Source: Ashinkailepas kermadecensis
Taxonomy: Eukaryota > Arthropoda > Thecostraca > Neolepadidae
Direction of reading: 5' to 3'
Length of the DNA stretch: 64,000 nucleotides
NCBI GenBank assembly: GCA_034440615.1
Contig: JAOTOM010003696.1
Location: 1 to 64,000 of the forward strand
Of the stretch, positions 1 through 11,385 are shown in pieces. A program made the position numbers and the translations under genes. Below the pieces are notes generated by a model. It ran no database searches, had not been told where the DNA came from, and worked only from the letters and a program-made list of their open reading frames with translations. Position 1 is the first letter of the stretch, and each line of letters opens with the position of its first letter.

Positions 1-823
1 CGTAGTTGTCGTTGTTGACGACAGATGGCATGTCGGTTTTGGTCCGACCGGCGGCGGAGGCAGCGGAGGCAGCGGCGGCGGCGGCTCGGTCGGCTCGCGA
101 CCGTGCCGGCTCGACTCGCGCCCGCTTGGCCGGCGACGGCTGCTCGCTGGTCGCCTCGGCGGCGGTGTCGCGCATGCGCGGCCGCGCCGTCTCGCCGGCG
201 GACTGGGCGCGGCGCGACGCCGGCGCGCCGTTACTGAAGCCGCCGCGGGGCGCCGCCGAGGCGCCGCTGGTGCGGGGCGGGGTGGCGGCGGCAGGGTACA
301 CGCCGGCCGGTGGCGGCGGCGGCGCGTACACCCCGCTCAGCGGCGGGTAGTGCGCCGGGACGCGCAGCACGCCCTCCTTGCCGGGCGGCCGGAAGCCGCG
401 CGGCTCGTCGGCCGACGGCCGGAGCGCCGCCGGTGGCGCCGCCCTGGCGGACGCCGGTGGCGCCACCAGCGCCTCCTTGCCGGGCGCCGTGCGGAAGCCG
501 ACCGGGTGCAGGCGGTGCGGCGGCAGGTGGAGCGGCTCGGCGGGCGGCGGCCGGCGCGGCGCGGCGGCGGCGTACGCCGGGTACTGGTACGGCGCGTATC
601 CGGCCGGCGCGCTGGACTGGTAGCCGAACTGCAGCAGCGCGGTGGCGGTGACGCCAGGGTGGTAGGCGGACGGGTAGAGCAGCGGGTCGGCGGCCGGCGG
701 CGGCTTCAGTCCGTCGGCACCTCCGCTCATCAAGCGGCCCAGCTGCGGCGCCAACAGCGGCGGGAACGGCGGCGGCAGGCGCTGCTCAGTGCCGACGGCC
801 GACAGGGGCGCCGATAACAGCAT
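1..823 (-). CDS. Partial ORF, Pro/Ala/Tyr-rich putative nuclear protein
   Basis: Reading leftward from an ATG at 823-821, the frame stays open for about 274 codons and leaves the window, so the C-terminus is missing. The protein starts MLLSAPLSAVGTEQRLPPPF and is rich in Pro, Ala and Tyr. A Tyr/Ala stretch (GYAPYQYPAYAAAA) lies near residues 75-90. Two copies of a GFR..PGKE motif (GFRTAPGKEALVAP and GFRPPGKEGVLRVP) follow. Near residue 220 a basic patch, SPAKRARVEPARSRADR, looks like a nuclear localisation signal, followed by a poly-Ala run. No catalytic or DNA-binding domain is visible. The frame is also open upstream of the ATG for about 30 codons, and CCCGCAG just 5' of the ATG could be a splice acceptor, so this may be an internal exon. 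GC-rich DNA is stop-poor by chance; the repeated motif and coherent composition are why I favour coding. I do not recognise the family. Confidence 0.55.
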   Translation of the reverse strand, partial: MLLSAPLSAVGTEQRLPPPFPPLLAPQLGRLMSGGADGLKPPPAADPLLYPSAYHPGVTATALLQFGYQSSAPAGYAPYQYPAYAAAAPRRPPPAEPLHLPPHRLHPVGFRTAPGKEALVAPPASARAAPPAALRPSADEPRGFRPPGKEGVLRVPAHYPPLSGVYAPPPPPAGVYPAAATPPRTSGASAAPRGGFSNGAPASRRAQSAGETARPRMRDTAAEATSEQPSPAKRARVEPARSRADRAAAAAASAASAAGRTKTDMPSVVNNDNY

Positions 824-1488
824 AGCGGCACCTGCGGGCGCACACCACGGCCGGTCAACACTCGCCCGCCGACGCAGCCGGCGCCGCACGAGCAGCAATG
901 GCCGCGTCCACCGCCATCACCACGGCTGCATGCCAGCCGCTGTCAAAAACTACTCAACACAACATCTACTCATACAAAAAGACTCAACAACACAGCATGC
1001 TACCACTCAACAGCACAGCACGCTACCCAAACAGCACGGCTCATCACCTATGCAACGTCTCAGCACGTCACTTGGTCAACAGCGCGCAAATCTTCTCCGC
1101 GACGTTAGTGCATTACCTGCTCAACATCGCAGCACGTCACCTACACAGCAGGACAGCACACTACCACACAACATGGCGCCATCTGATCGGCAACAAAACA
1201 CAATACAGCGCAACATAACCAGAGCTGCTGACGCGCCCCCAACTACACACACACACACAAACGACGATCGACCGCCGAGGAATCGATTGCCATTGGCGGG
1301 CAGGACAATCAGCTGACCATCTGTCCGCCGCGTATCACTGTGCTGACTATCATTGCACGATGACATCATGAGTCCCATCACGAGGTCACGATGCCATCAG
1401 GGGTACAATAAAGAGCGGCCACGGTCCAGTAACGGGCGGTGCCAGTCCCCCAGCACGCCATGGCCGACCAGTTACCGGGCCGGTTCTG
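824..1488. other. Flank upstream of the first ORF, no gene seen
   Basis: A/C-rich sequence with many short CAACA and CAGCAC words (about 940-1160) and a short (AC)n run near 1241-1262. It lies 5' of the minus-strand ORF, so it could hold its 5' UTR, intron or promoter, but no core promoter element can be assigned. Confidence 0.3.
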
Positions 1489-1501
1489 AAGGGACGGCAG
1501 A

Positions 1502-1566
1502 TCTGATTGGATTTTGATTAATTGGGCTCAAAGGCGCATGGATTGCTAGTAGTTACCTAGCGTCCA
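1502..1566 (-). mobile_element. Old LINE-tail fragment with 13-bp TSD
   Basis: A degraded copy of the shared LINE 3' tail: on the minus strand it reads the hairpin region followed by CCAATTAATC-like tail. It is flanked by AAGGGACGGCAGA (1489-1501) and AAGGGATGGCAGA (1567-1579), a 13-bp target-site duplication with one C/T difference. The hairpin arms have decayed, so this is one of the older insertions. Confidence 0.75.
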
Positions 1567-1656
1567 AAGGGATGGCAGAGGTTGGCACTAACCGTATGAG
1601 GTACTTCCGGATAGCGCATTAGTGACCGCCAGAATAAAATGCACACCCGCTCCCAG

Positions 1657-2153
1657 CAGTGTTAAAATAATGATTTCTCGTTAAGTGTGAGATGTCGAAA
1701 CGAGTACAACAGGATGTCGAAATCGTCATGGAAATAATGATATTACAAAATTTGCAATATTACAATCAAGTCCTGCAAACCCAGTTTTGAGGAAATTGCG
1801 TACATATTATTGTGTCCCGCTTTGCGTGTTTTAGAGGTACCTAATTTGGTGACACTGGTATCAACAATAACGATACAAACACACATGCTATAAACTGGCA
1901 TTGTGTAACATAGCACGTCATAGGTAATCTCTTCACCTGGAATTTCGCTACGGAATGTTCGTTATCACGATCCGGGATCCGTTATGGTGAGCATAAGCAT
2001 GATATTTGTAAAAGGAATACAGTTAGAAACGAGGACTGAATGATTTACAAACACGCACCAAGAAGCACGATGTCGATACTCCTTTGGGGAGGATGTTAAT
2101 TCAGTTTCAGTAAGTGGTATATTCCACCCTATTTCGCGAATAATTTATCACTG
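1657..2153 (+). mobile_element. hAT-like MITE, copy 1 (497 bp)
   Basis: Ends are CAGTGTTAAAATAAT and, inverted, CAGTGATAAATTATT. They are flanked by GCTCCCAG (1649-1656) and TCTCCCAG (2154-2161), an 8-bp target duplication with one mismatch. CAGTG-type ends with 8-bp duplications are characteristic of the hAT superfamily. No transposase frame is present, so it is non-autonomous. Related copies lie at 6585-7064 and, inverted and truncated, at 19601-19869. Confidence 0.75.
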
Positions 2154-2257
2154 TCTCCCAGTTCTCAGCCGCTCTAAACTGGTCACTGCCACAGCTGTGT
2201 GGAGCCTGCAGTTGGGATCACATTCGAGTTGGGAACGCGGCGCTAGCCGGAAGAAGA

Positions 2258-2425
2258 ATCTTGGGCTATTTTGCGACGCATCCAACTGCTAGGATATATA
2301 TCGTCACTAACTTCTCATGCCGCTTGGCCGAGGGTTGACTCGATAATCCCGCGGGTTGTGGGATTTAAACCCGGGACCCTATGCTCACGAGTTCAACGCC
2401 CTGCCGACTGAGCTAACGCGAGTCC
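2258..2425 (-). mobile_element. tRNA-headed SINE (Lys-like), LINE-type tail
   Basis: On the minus strand a tRNA-like head reads TTAGCTCAGTCGGCAGGGCG (A-box region) and later GGGTTTAAATCC (degenerate B box). The 3' end carries the hairpin tail GTGACG/CGTCGC followed by CAAAATAGCCCAAG. It is diverged and no clear target duplication was found. The tRNA assignment is tentative because the anticodon stem is degraded. Confidence 0.65.
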
Positions 2426-2429
2426 ACGA

Positions 2430-3480
2430 CCCACGCGGGGTTGGCTGGAGCGCGCCGACATGGACAGGTCGTCTCCCCTGTGGTGGCAACCCGCCCACAG
2501 CCGTGACCGACAGTCGTGACCGGTAGCGACCTGACGAACACCCCGACTGGGAGGGCTTAGCACCATCCACCGGCCCGGGGAAGGCCAGCACCAACACGAA
2601 CGGCGCCGCACTCACCGAGTCAGTCGCACCGGCCACATGCCGTGCGGGACGCCACTCATCATCGCTTACTGCAGCTGCCGGGACGATCGCACACGACTCG
2701 CAACACGCCAGCCGCCCGATCAAGCCGCCGCCGCCGCCGCCGTGCCGGCTCAGCGCCCAACACGCAAACGCCGTGTCTGAGCCGACCAATTAGCCACAGG
2801 ATTGCACACGTTCAGACCTGAGACGACTGCACGACGCCGCGTGGGCCGCCGGCTGCGCGCGCCATCGTCTGCCAGCTGGCCGCACAGAGCGAGAGCGGCG
2901 GCGGCGTGCCGGCACCGCCAGCCGAGGCGCTGTCCGGGCGTGAGACACGCCCCGCCGCCCGCCGGCAGCCGACGGGCGCGTCACAGCCATCACGCGCCGC
3001 CGACAGCGGCGCGTGTGTACGCGCACCCGCCGTACACGTGGCGTGCAGTCACCTGGCTGCGCAGCTGGCGGCGCGCCTCACGCGCCGTGGCGTGTACGGC
3101 GCGCCGCGCAAAAACCGCCGGCGGCCGCTGCACACACCGCGGAAGGTTGTCGGCAAAAAGGGCGCGAGCGGAGCCGAGCGGAGCCGCGTCTGCGCCTGGC
3201 ACAGCGGCGACGTACGCCGTGTTGATGGCCCCAGCGGGCACCACAGTGTGTGCTGGGCTAACCGCAGCCGGTGTCAGAGCACGTCCTGCTCGGCACGCGC
3301 CGGCTGATCTCCGCCCTGGCAGCCTGAGCAGACGCTCAGCCGGGCAGACCACGGGTCACATCTGCTCCGCGCCATTAAGACAAATTGCCCAGCAGCGTCC
3401 CGGACACATCCGACTGACCGACCGCGGCCACATCACGTGACGTGACACGGCCACAACCGGCGCCGTAACGACGCCGTATA
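2430..3480. other. GC-rich stretch, no feature recognised
   Basis: High-CpG DNA with open frames on both strands but no recognisable protein and no clear tandem repeat. Confidence 0.3.
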
Positions 3481-3727
3481 TCGGTTGGTTATTAGGGTTT
3501 TAGGGCGCATCAACTGCATTGGTTATACAGCGCCCATACCAAAACTATTTAAATTGTGTCTATCCTAAACAATCCAAGTGTGCGAGCTTGATCCCGTACA
3601 AGGGATTAGACCCGATAATATATGGAATTGAAGTTTACCTTCAAAAGAAAGTGGAACAATTGACCAGAATTGATCGCGACCGATTCATCCCCCAGAACGT
3701 CACGAATTGACAGTGGCTGCGATCGAC
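3481..3727 (-). mobile_element. 5'-truncated I/jockey-type LINE, C-terminus plus 3' tail
   Basis: Minus-strand codons from about 3720 to a stop at 3606 read SIRDVLGDESVAINSG, then FHFLLKVNFNSIY. This aligns with the C-terminus of the LINE at 36735-37486 (YRDVLADDSDIVRSG, FRFLRAIGFRAIY). About 70 bp of 3' UTR follows. It ends in the hairpin GGGCGC...GCGCCC (about 3504-3533) and an AACCCTAATAACCAACC tail. CGCCGTATA flanks it on both sides (3472-3480 and 3728-3736), a 9-bp target duplication. This copy ties the short hairpin-tail insertions to a LINE coding end. Confidence 0.8.
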
Positions 3728-3919
3728 CGCCGTATAACGTCTGCCCCGACACCGGCAGGCTACTGGCACGGCACCGGCACACCATCACTGGCGGGAATAC
3801 TGCCCCCCCCCCCCCCCACCACCACCACATACACAGCGTCGACAGGCCACCACCAGGAGTGTCTCAATGCCCACAGGAGTGCCTGGGTGTCGGCCGCCGG
3901 GAGTCCCCAGGTGTCAGCC

Positions 3920-4006
3920 TTCGCCCGCGACCAATCGGCGTGAGAGATTGGCGACGCTGCATGACTCAACGGTTGACGTGTCGTAAAACCAATAACCAAC
4001 CAACAA
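3920..4006 (+). mobile_element. 5'-truncated SINE tail, plus orientation
   Basis: It begins in the SINE body (CGCCCGCGACCAATCGGCG), lacks the tRNA head, continues through the hairpin CGACGC...GTGTCG and ends TAAAACCAATAACCAACC. CCAGGTGTCAGCC flanks it on both sides (3907-3919 and 4007-4019), a perfect 13-bp target duplication. 5' truncation with a direct repeat is the signature of target-primed reverse transcription. It is one of only two insertions of this tail in plus orientation. Confidence 0.92.
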
Positions 4007-4019
4007 CCAGGTGTCAGCC

Positions 4020-5576
4020 ACCAGGAATGTCCAAATGCACACAGCAGTGCCCGAGCGTCGGCCGCCGGGAAGACCCAACCAGTCCACACAGCCAACGATC
4101 ACGCCGTACTGTACGGAAGAGGAGCCGCCGTGTGAGGAGGCGCGTGGTCGGTGCTCACACAGTGTCCTGGTCCGGCCCGGACATCCGCACGGACAGCGGG
4201 AGCAGGCGGAACGCAACCGTGAGCAGGGTGAGCGGGGGAAGAGGACGTGACTGATATTCACGCGGCGCACCAGTTCGGCCGGCCGCACCACATGCTGGCA
4301 GAGGCGACAGGGAGGATGGGCGTGACTGGCTCGCATGCCCCCCCCCCCTCCCCCCGGTGGGGATGGCCGCATTTCATGCCCCACCCCGGTGAGCACGGCC
4401 GCACCAAGTGGTGCATGCTGCGACACGATCTGGCGTGTGGGCGTGTGTTGACGATAGCGGCGCCCGATACCGCCGGCCACGTCACGGTCGTGTCGGCACA
4501 CGCCGCGCGCCGTCAGCGGCGCTCCGTGCACCGCGGCGCCATGCGCAGATCGTGGGCGCCGCCAGCGCGGTGTATCTCGAGTGTCCGGCCGGCCAGGCGG
4601 GTCAGGTGGGTCCGAGCGATGTGTGCTGACGGCAGCCGGTGCGCCGCCGGCCACGTCACCAGTCACGACTAAAGGACTGTTCACACCAAGCGTAATCTCG
4701 ACGCAAAAATGCCAGCGCAATGACGGACTAGGCGTAATCCCGACGCACTGGGCGTAATTTCGACGCGTCGACAGACCAGTGAAGATCACCAAATATAGCA
4801 GATATAGCAAATATAACAGGAAATATGTAATCGAATATCAGCAAATATGGCGACCGCAGTTTATCCCGAGCAGTCTGTCGACCTTGCGTCAAGGCCGCTG
4901 GTGCGCCGAGCGGAAAAGGTTGAGAAAACCCAACTTTGTCCGCTCGGAAATCCCCAGCGTTTTGTAGGACTCGGCAGACAGCTGACGAAAGGCCGGCGCA
5001 ATGGCAGAATCGGCAAACTCATTGGGCCCCATGCTAACTAACAGTCCGGGAGCAGCGCGGCCGGGCGGTGACGACGACGGTGGCGAGGCGGCCACAGCGT
5101 TTGGTGCCGCGATCTCCACCGAGAACCGAGAACCGAGGGCAGGTGGGCGACACTCGCCCGCGCCAGGCGACGAGTCGACAGCGAGTCGGCCGACACGACG
5201 CGGCTGACCGCCTCGCTCACCCCGGCTCACCGCGGACCTCTGCAGTGCTGTCTTCGACTGTCGCCGCCGCCAGTCGAATGTCGTCCAAGGCAGCGGCGGA
5301 TCCAAGAGTTTTGATGCGAGGAGGAATTGATGGTCACTGATTTTGATGATATTTGTTTAGGCAGGGTGCAGGGGTGGGGTGCATTCCTGCGTTCCGCATA
5401 CGCGCCTTTTCTACTCAGAGGGGCGTCTTCAGCTCACACATTCAAGAGGGTGGGGCGCAATCGTGTGTCCTGGAGGGGCTTCTTTTTCAGTCAGACGGGC
5501 GCTACATCCACATGGGGAGGGATAAATTCCCCGGTTGTCCACCCTTGGTCCGCGAATAGCTATGGCTCTGGCTCTG
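4020..5576. other. GC-rich intergenic stretch without recognised genes
   Basis: No supported gene. It holds a poly-C run near 4338-4352 and triplicated GGCGTAAT.TCGACGC words near 4688-4765. At 4794-4850 there is a local A/T-rich string of ATATAGCAAATAT-like repeats. At 5350-5550 a G-rich segment containing CTCAGAGGGGCGTCTT matches a motif at about 62058. Confidence 0.3.
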
Positions 5577-6584
<1,008 letters not shown>

Positions 6585-7064
6585 CAGGGTTAAAATAATG
6601 GTTTTTCATGAGGTGTGAGATGTCAAAACGAGCACAGTAGGATGTCGAAAATTACCATGGGATTAGTGTCATTTAAAATGTTTTTGATGTCATTCAAACT
6701 CAAATTTGAGCCAATGGTTTAGATACTTATGACTGTACTTTTATCATTTGTGGTGAGATTCATAATTTAAGAAGTGGTATTCAGGACAGGGAGAATAATA
6801 ACTATGTTATAAACTGGTATTGTATGCCATATCACATTATAGGTCATCCCTTTACTTGAAATTGCGTTGCGAAATGCTCGTGTATCACCATTCCTTATCA
6901 AGAGCATGCACATGCTACTTATAAACGAGATACTGTTAGAAAAGAGACACGAAGACTTCATAAGCATGCATCAAGGAACAGGATGTCGATACCTCTTGGA
7001 TAAGGATGTAGATTGAGTGTTTATAAAGTGGTATTTTCCACCCTATTTCACGAATATATCACTG
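6585..7064 (+). mobile_element. hAT-like MITE, copy 2 (480 bp)
   Basis: It starts CAGGGTTAAAATAATG, shares GTGTGAGATGTC.AAACGAG with copy 1 at 1657-2153 and keeps the central TATAAACTGG.ATTGT block. It ends TTTCACGAATATATCACTG. The flanks CACTGGTA and CATTGATG match at only 5 of 8 positions, so the target duplication is eroded. No coding capacity. Confidence 0.72.
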
Positions 7065-7799
7065 CATTGATGTCGCATTGCCGCGGTTGGCCGAAACATC
7101 AGCATCTGAACAAGATCAAGATCTGAACCGGCGACCTCACGGACGCCAGGAGAACGTGTCACCCACCGGGTACACCGCCGATCCCCAGCACACGCCGTGT
7201 CTGACGTCCGACGTCGGCTCGTGTAACGACCGGCGGCCCACAGACGGTGACCGCAGCACGGCTCGTGACCGCTCGTGTACGCCTGTCGACGCTCCGCTGA
7301 ATGTCACACCATCCCCACCCGGTCATTACCCCGACCGGGCCGCAGCGGAAGGCCAGCCGTCCGTCTACCACCTTTGTCTGGGAGCCTCGGGACGGATGAC
7401 CAGACGACCTGATGACCTGACGACCTGGCGACCTGACGCGCAGTTTTGCGCCAACGTCGGCTAATTGATTCGACGAAATCGACCAGGCATTGGTCAGGCA
7501 ACAGCCACGCAGCAGAGAGCGGCAGTGGCGCGGAGAGCCGCCTCCACAGTCACACCGGACCCGGTGCTGGCTCATGACGTCTCGATAAAAGGGAGAAAAT
7601 CAGAGAAGGCTACAGGGAGCGCGCAGTCAGCTGATCCCGGGGTGGGGGGGGGACGGTGCCACCGACGGCCGCCGTCAGGTCAGCGGGCAGGTCCGGTATC
7701 ACGTCAAATCAGCGTCGACACGACAACATGCCGACATACGACCCCCCCCTCCCGACTCTCAAGGCCTCACACCACGCGGCGACACAACAATGGAGCGTG
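7065..7799. other. GC-rich intergenic stretch, no gene seen
   Basis: No convincing feature. A short run of GACGACCTG/GATGACCTG words lies at 7395-7440. Confidence 0.3.
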
Positions 7800-7957
7800 A
7801 TGTCACACCAGGGGAGGGGGACACAACATTAGAAGGCGCCCTCAAGCCAGGTGGTGGCCTGGGTCAGACAGTGACCTCACACCAGAGGAGGGGAACACTG
7901 CATTAGAAGGCGCTCAGTGGTGACCTGAGTCAGACAGTGACCTTACACCAGGGGGGG
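7800..7957. repeat. 70-bp tandem repeat, about 2.3 copies
   Basis: Imperfect copies starting TCACACCAGGGGAGG, TCACACCAGAGGAGG and TTACACCAGGGGGG near 7801, 7871 and 7940. Each is followed by CATTAGAAGGCGC and GTCAGACAGTGACC. Confidence 0.8.
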
Positions 7958-8409
7958 GCATATCAGGCCAGGTCAGGCACAGCACGCGAGCACAAATGTC
8001 AATCATACCGAGCCGGCTAACGGCTGTAACCGATTTGCAAAAATTAGCTTTTGAGCATAAGAACTTGAAGAAGAGTCAATGACAGGGTCAGCTGATAATG
8101 GTCAAGGACAGCCTCCCCACCGGACCAGCCACTATTCCAGGGAATCAAAACAACCAAGCAGACTGAACTTAGCAGCAGTCTGTACCACGCTCCATAAGGA
8201 CAGTCTATGTCGACATTAAATAGTGTAACGGACAAGGATGAGTCTCCAAAATGCACGAATTACTCGATATGCAAGGCCTCAGGAACCAGGCAAATTAACC
8301 ACGAAGCTGTTTTAATGAGCACACTTCACGTGCATCCCATGAACTCGGGAACATCGCAGTCGTACCTGACCACCCACCCGGCTTGTTCGTCTTCCACGCC
8401 CGCCCTGAT

Positions 8410-8453
8410 GACAGCTTTAGGGCGCACATCAACTTCATTGGTGATATAGCGCT
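8410..8453 (-). mobile_element. 44-bp LINE-tail fragment
   Basis: Minus-strand hairpin remnant (GAGCGCTATATCACCAATGA ... TGCGCCCTAAAGC). It is flanked by CGCCCTGAT (8401-8409) and CGCCTTGAT (8454-8462), a 9-bp target duplication with one mismatch. The AATAACC tail is largely lost, so it is an older insertion. Confidence 0.65.
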
Positions 8454-8774
8454 CGCCTTGATCTATGCCTCACAGTTCATATTCAGCCTTTTTGAATGGC
8501 CTTTCATATTCCGCCTTTTTTAAGGTGGTGACCTTCACCACCTTACAATCAGGCTGACCGTTGACCTGCGGCTTGTCTTCTGAATGATCGTGGGAAGCCA
8601 TCATAAAATGCCTTTAGGACGCAACTAATTTGAAGAGACTCGGGACTCCGTGCTACCGGTTTATGTGTGAGTGGCATACGCTAGGAATGGCTTGCCTATT
8701 TGAGGAACTTCACAAACTGAGTCGTCGGCTTCTCTGAATCAGCCGACATCAGTAGGCCGGCATCAGTCGACATC

Positions 8775-8926
8775 AGTAATAACGGATACCCTGTTCACAA
8801 CACCAGACCAGCACCATTGGCATGATTCGGGCGCCACTAGTCTGACCTAATACACCGGATACACTGTACACAACACCAGACCAGCACCATTGTCACGGTG
8901 TCGGCGCCACCAGTCCGACCTGGCAC
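8775..8926. repeat. 78-bp tandem duplication
   Basis: Two copies share ACACCAGACCAGCACCATTG and flanking GGATACNCTGT.CACAACACC, followed by CGGGCGCCAC and CGGCGCCACC variants. Confidence 0.8.
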
Positions 8927-9221
8927 GACTCGCCGCCAGCACACAGCCGCAGTTGTGTACGCGCACGTAAACAGAGCCACTCGGTCGGTACGGCGGCACA
9001 CGCCGACATCAGCTCCCCACCCTGTCAAACATCTCCATCGGCGCCCGTCACAGCCGACGGTCTACTCTCAACGCGATGGCGTGGGCCGGGCCGACAGCAC
9101 AGACGCGACCGGGCCGGCTGACGGTGAGCACACCAGCCAGCCCGCCAACCAGCGGCACAGGACACCACTGGTGCGTCGTGGCGAGGCGGGTGCGTTACGT
9201 TCTTGATGTGTGGATGCGTTG

Positions 9222-9278
9222 AGTGATCATTTGGGCTTAAGGACGCCTGAACTGCTTGTGGTTATCTAGCGCCCATGA
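9222..9278 (-). mobile_element. Old LINE-tail fragment
   Basis: Plus-strand text ATCATTTGGGCTTAAGGACGC ... CTAGCGCCCATGAG follows the family consensus, with one arm mutated (GGACGC opposite GCGCCC). A short TGAGTG direct repeat lies at both edges, too short to be decisive. Confidence 0.6.
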
Positions 9279-11385
9279 GTGTATTATTTTTCAGAACGTT
9301 ATATGGGACTCAGTGTGCCTATATCTAAAAATGGTGAGTGACGTGAAACTGAGTAGCCGCTATGTGTTGTTGGCGTGTGGATCATGGTTAACATATGTCC
9401 AAAAGCTGTGGCCTGTTTGGGCCAGGGCCTTCACACGCTCACTGAAGCTCACCTGTGGGGTGATCACCTCATGTCCGTAATCCACAGCCGTGTCGAATCA
9501 ACCAAAACCGCCAACTTCGGCTTGGATGCACCATACCCTTGCAGGCAATCCAATCATGCATCAAGTTGTTCCCAGGAAAGACTTTTCCAGATTAGCCTCG
9601 TACTATTAAATCGACTTAAATGGACAGCAATGTTGGTGCATGACTGGAATGTGGGAAGTTTCGGTCACGGTGCCAACGAGTGGTGGAGCCGAACTAATGG
9701 CGTCCGACCGGCGCCGCCGACGCCGGGGAGCGTAGTCTTCAAACACATGCCTGCGTCCAGTGGCACGCCCCGACGGCATGACCTCATGACCTCATGAGCG
9801 CCATCACAGCAGCACGCGTCATCACAGACACATGCCAATCGCGATGGGTATTCACCTGTCGCACTGCGAAGCGGTGACGACAGCAAGCGACTGTGACATA
9901 ATGACGCCACTAATTGAAGTCTAAGAGGTGCATATTGTGCGTGAAGAGGAACTAGTGGCTTCTCTTTTTACCGAACATTCCACTTCCAAAACTACTGTGC
10001 AATGATGATATCCCGTACCAAATTGCAACGCGTCAGACAGAAAATCCAACACTCGATACGTTTCAAGATCACAGCCCAAATTGGAGCCGATCTCGTTGCT
10101 AGTTTCTCATGACCTACGTCTAAAACTTGATCTGCACGAACGTTCCGATATGATAGACTGCCGAGAGTCAAGACATTCGCTGTACTGTTAGAGGTCGCTT
10201 GCGCGCTATGAAAGCGTTCGCAGTGACTATCACTCTTCCTAAGCGCTCAAACAGTACGACTCAAACAAGGCATCGCTACTGCAGACATTGAATTGGCCAG
10301 TTTGAAGCAGTCGTGCCTCGGCATAGCGCTGCCACTTCCCTTGGCATAGTACACGCGACTTTTTGCCACCCACCGACGTAGTCACTTTTTTGGAAGCCAA
10401 CTTTTTGTCGCCCGCTCCTGGCAAGCGGCCCGAGAGCCGGCGACTGAGGCCGGGCCGTGACTACGTCACGTTCCGTCCGATCACGTGACCTGAACGCAGA
10501 CAACGCAGCTACGGAGAAGTGGCTGGCCGCACGGCGCCAGACTGCAAACAAAGACCTAGCGGCTCATCCATGACCTCATGCGTCATTCTAAACCATGCTC
10601 TAAAGAAAGCCACATTAGCAGCAGGAATGCGCCAGACGCGAGTCTCGGAGAAAGCTCTCGGAAGCACCGCTCGCACCAGGAAGGGTGCACATCATCAGGC
10701 GTTGATCCTGATCCGGCCGGCCGGTGCGGAGCGGGATCAGAAGACACCTGCGCGGCGGCTGCGACTGCCGCGGCTTCTCGCCGCCGGCGGCTTTGATCGG
10801 CTGAGCGGCGGCAGCGGCGGCGGCGGCGGCGGCGGCATTCCAGGCACGTCCGTGAGCGGTCTGAGCCGCGCCGGCCGTGAGCCGGACATCACGTGCCGCG
10901 TCGGCCCAACAGCCGGCACCGTCTGACGGCCGGCGCCGCCCGCTTGTCGAGACGCGCCACGTCTGTGGTCCCCACAGAAGACAGGCCAGCAAGGCCAGCT
11001 GCTGCACAAACCGGACCACCGTAAACTTGTCATCTCAGGCAACGGTATCGCCGGCGTGTCGCCATGACGTAATCACGATGACGTCAGACACGCTACACCG
11101 TGCAGTCACTGATGACAGCGGTCGAGTTGCCATGCAGATCCGTGGGAACAGGTCGATATAATTGACGAGCAATGCTCCAAAGCCTCACAATAGTGCGGCC
11201 TGTTCACAGGTCCAGATAGCCATGACAAAACCTGAAATACAGCTGCAAAACGTGCAAGTCTCTTGGCCTGATGGATTGACCGGATTTTTGTACACCACCA
11301 GGCGGAAAACATGCACGTACAAACGTGCACGAGGAAGAGACCACAGCACGCTGGCAACAGTCCACGGCCAGCGATGCACTCGCAT
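9279..11385. other. Unassigned intergenic stretch
   Basis: Mixed-composition DNA with no supported gene. 9900-10260 is less GC-rich and featureless to me. A short GCGGCGGC run lies at 10808-10835. Confidence 0.3.
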
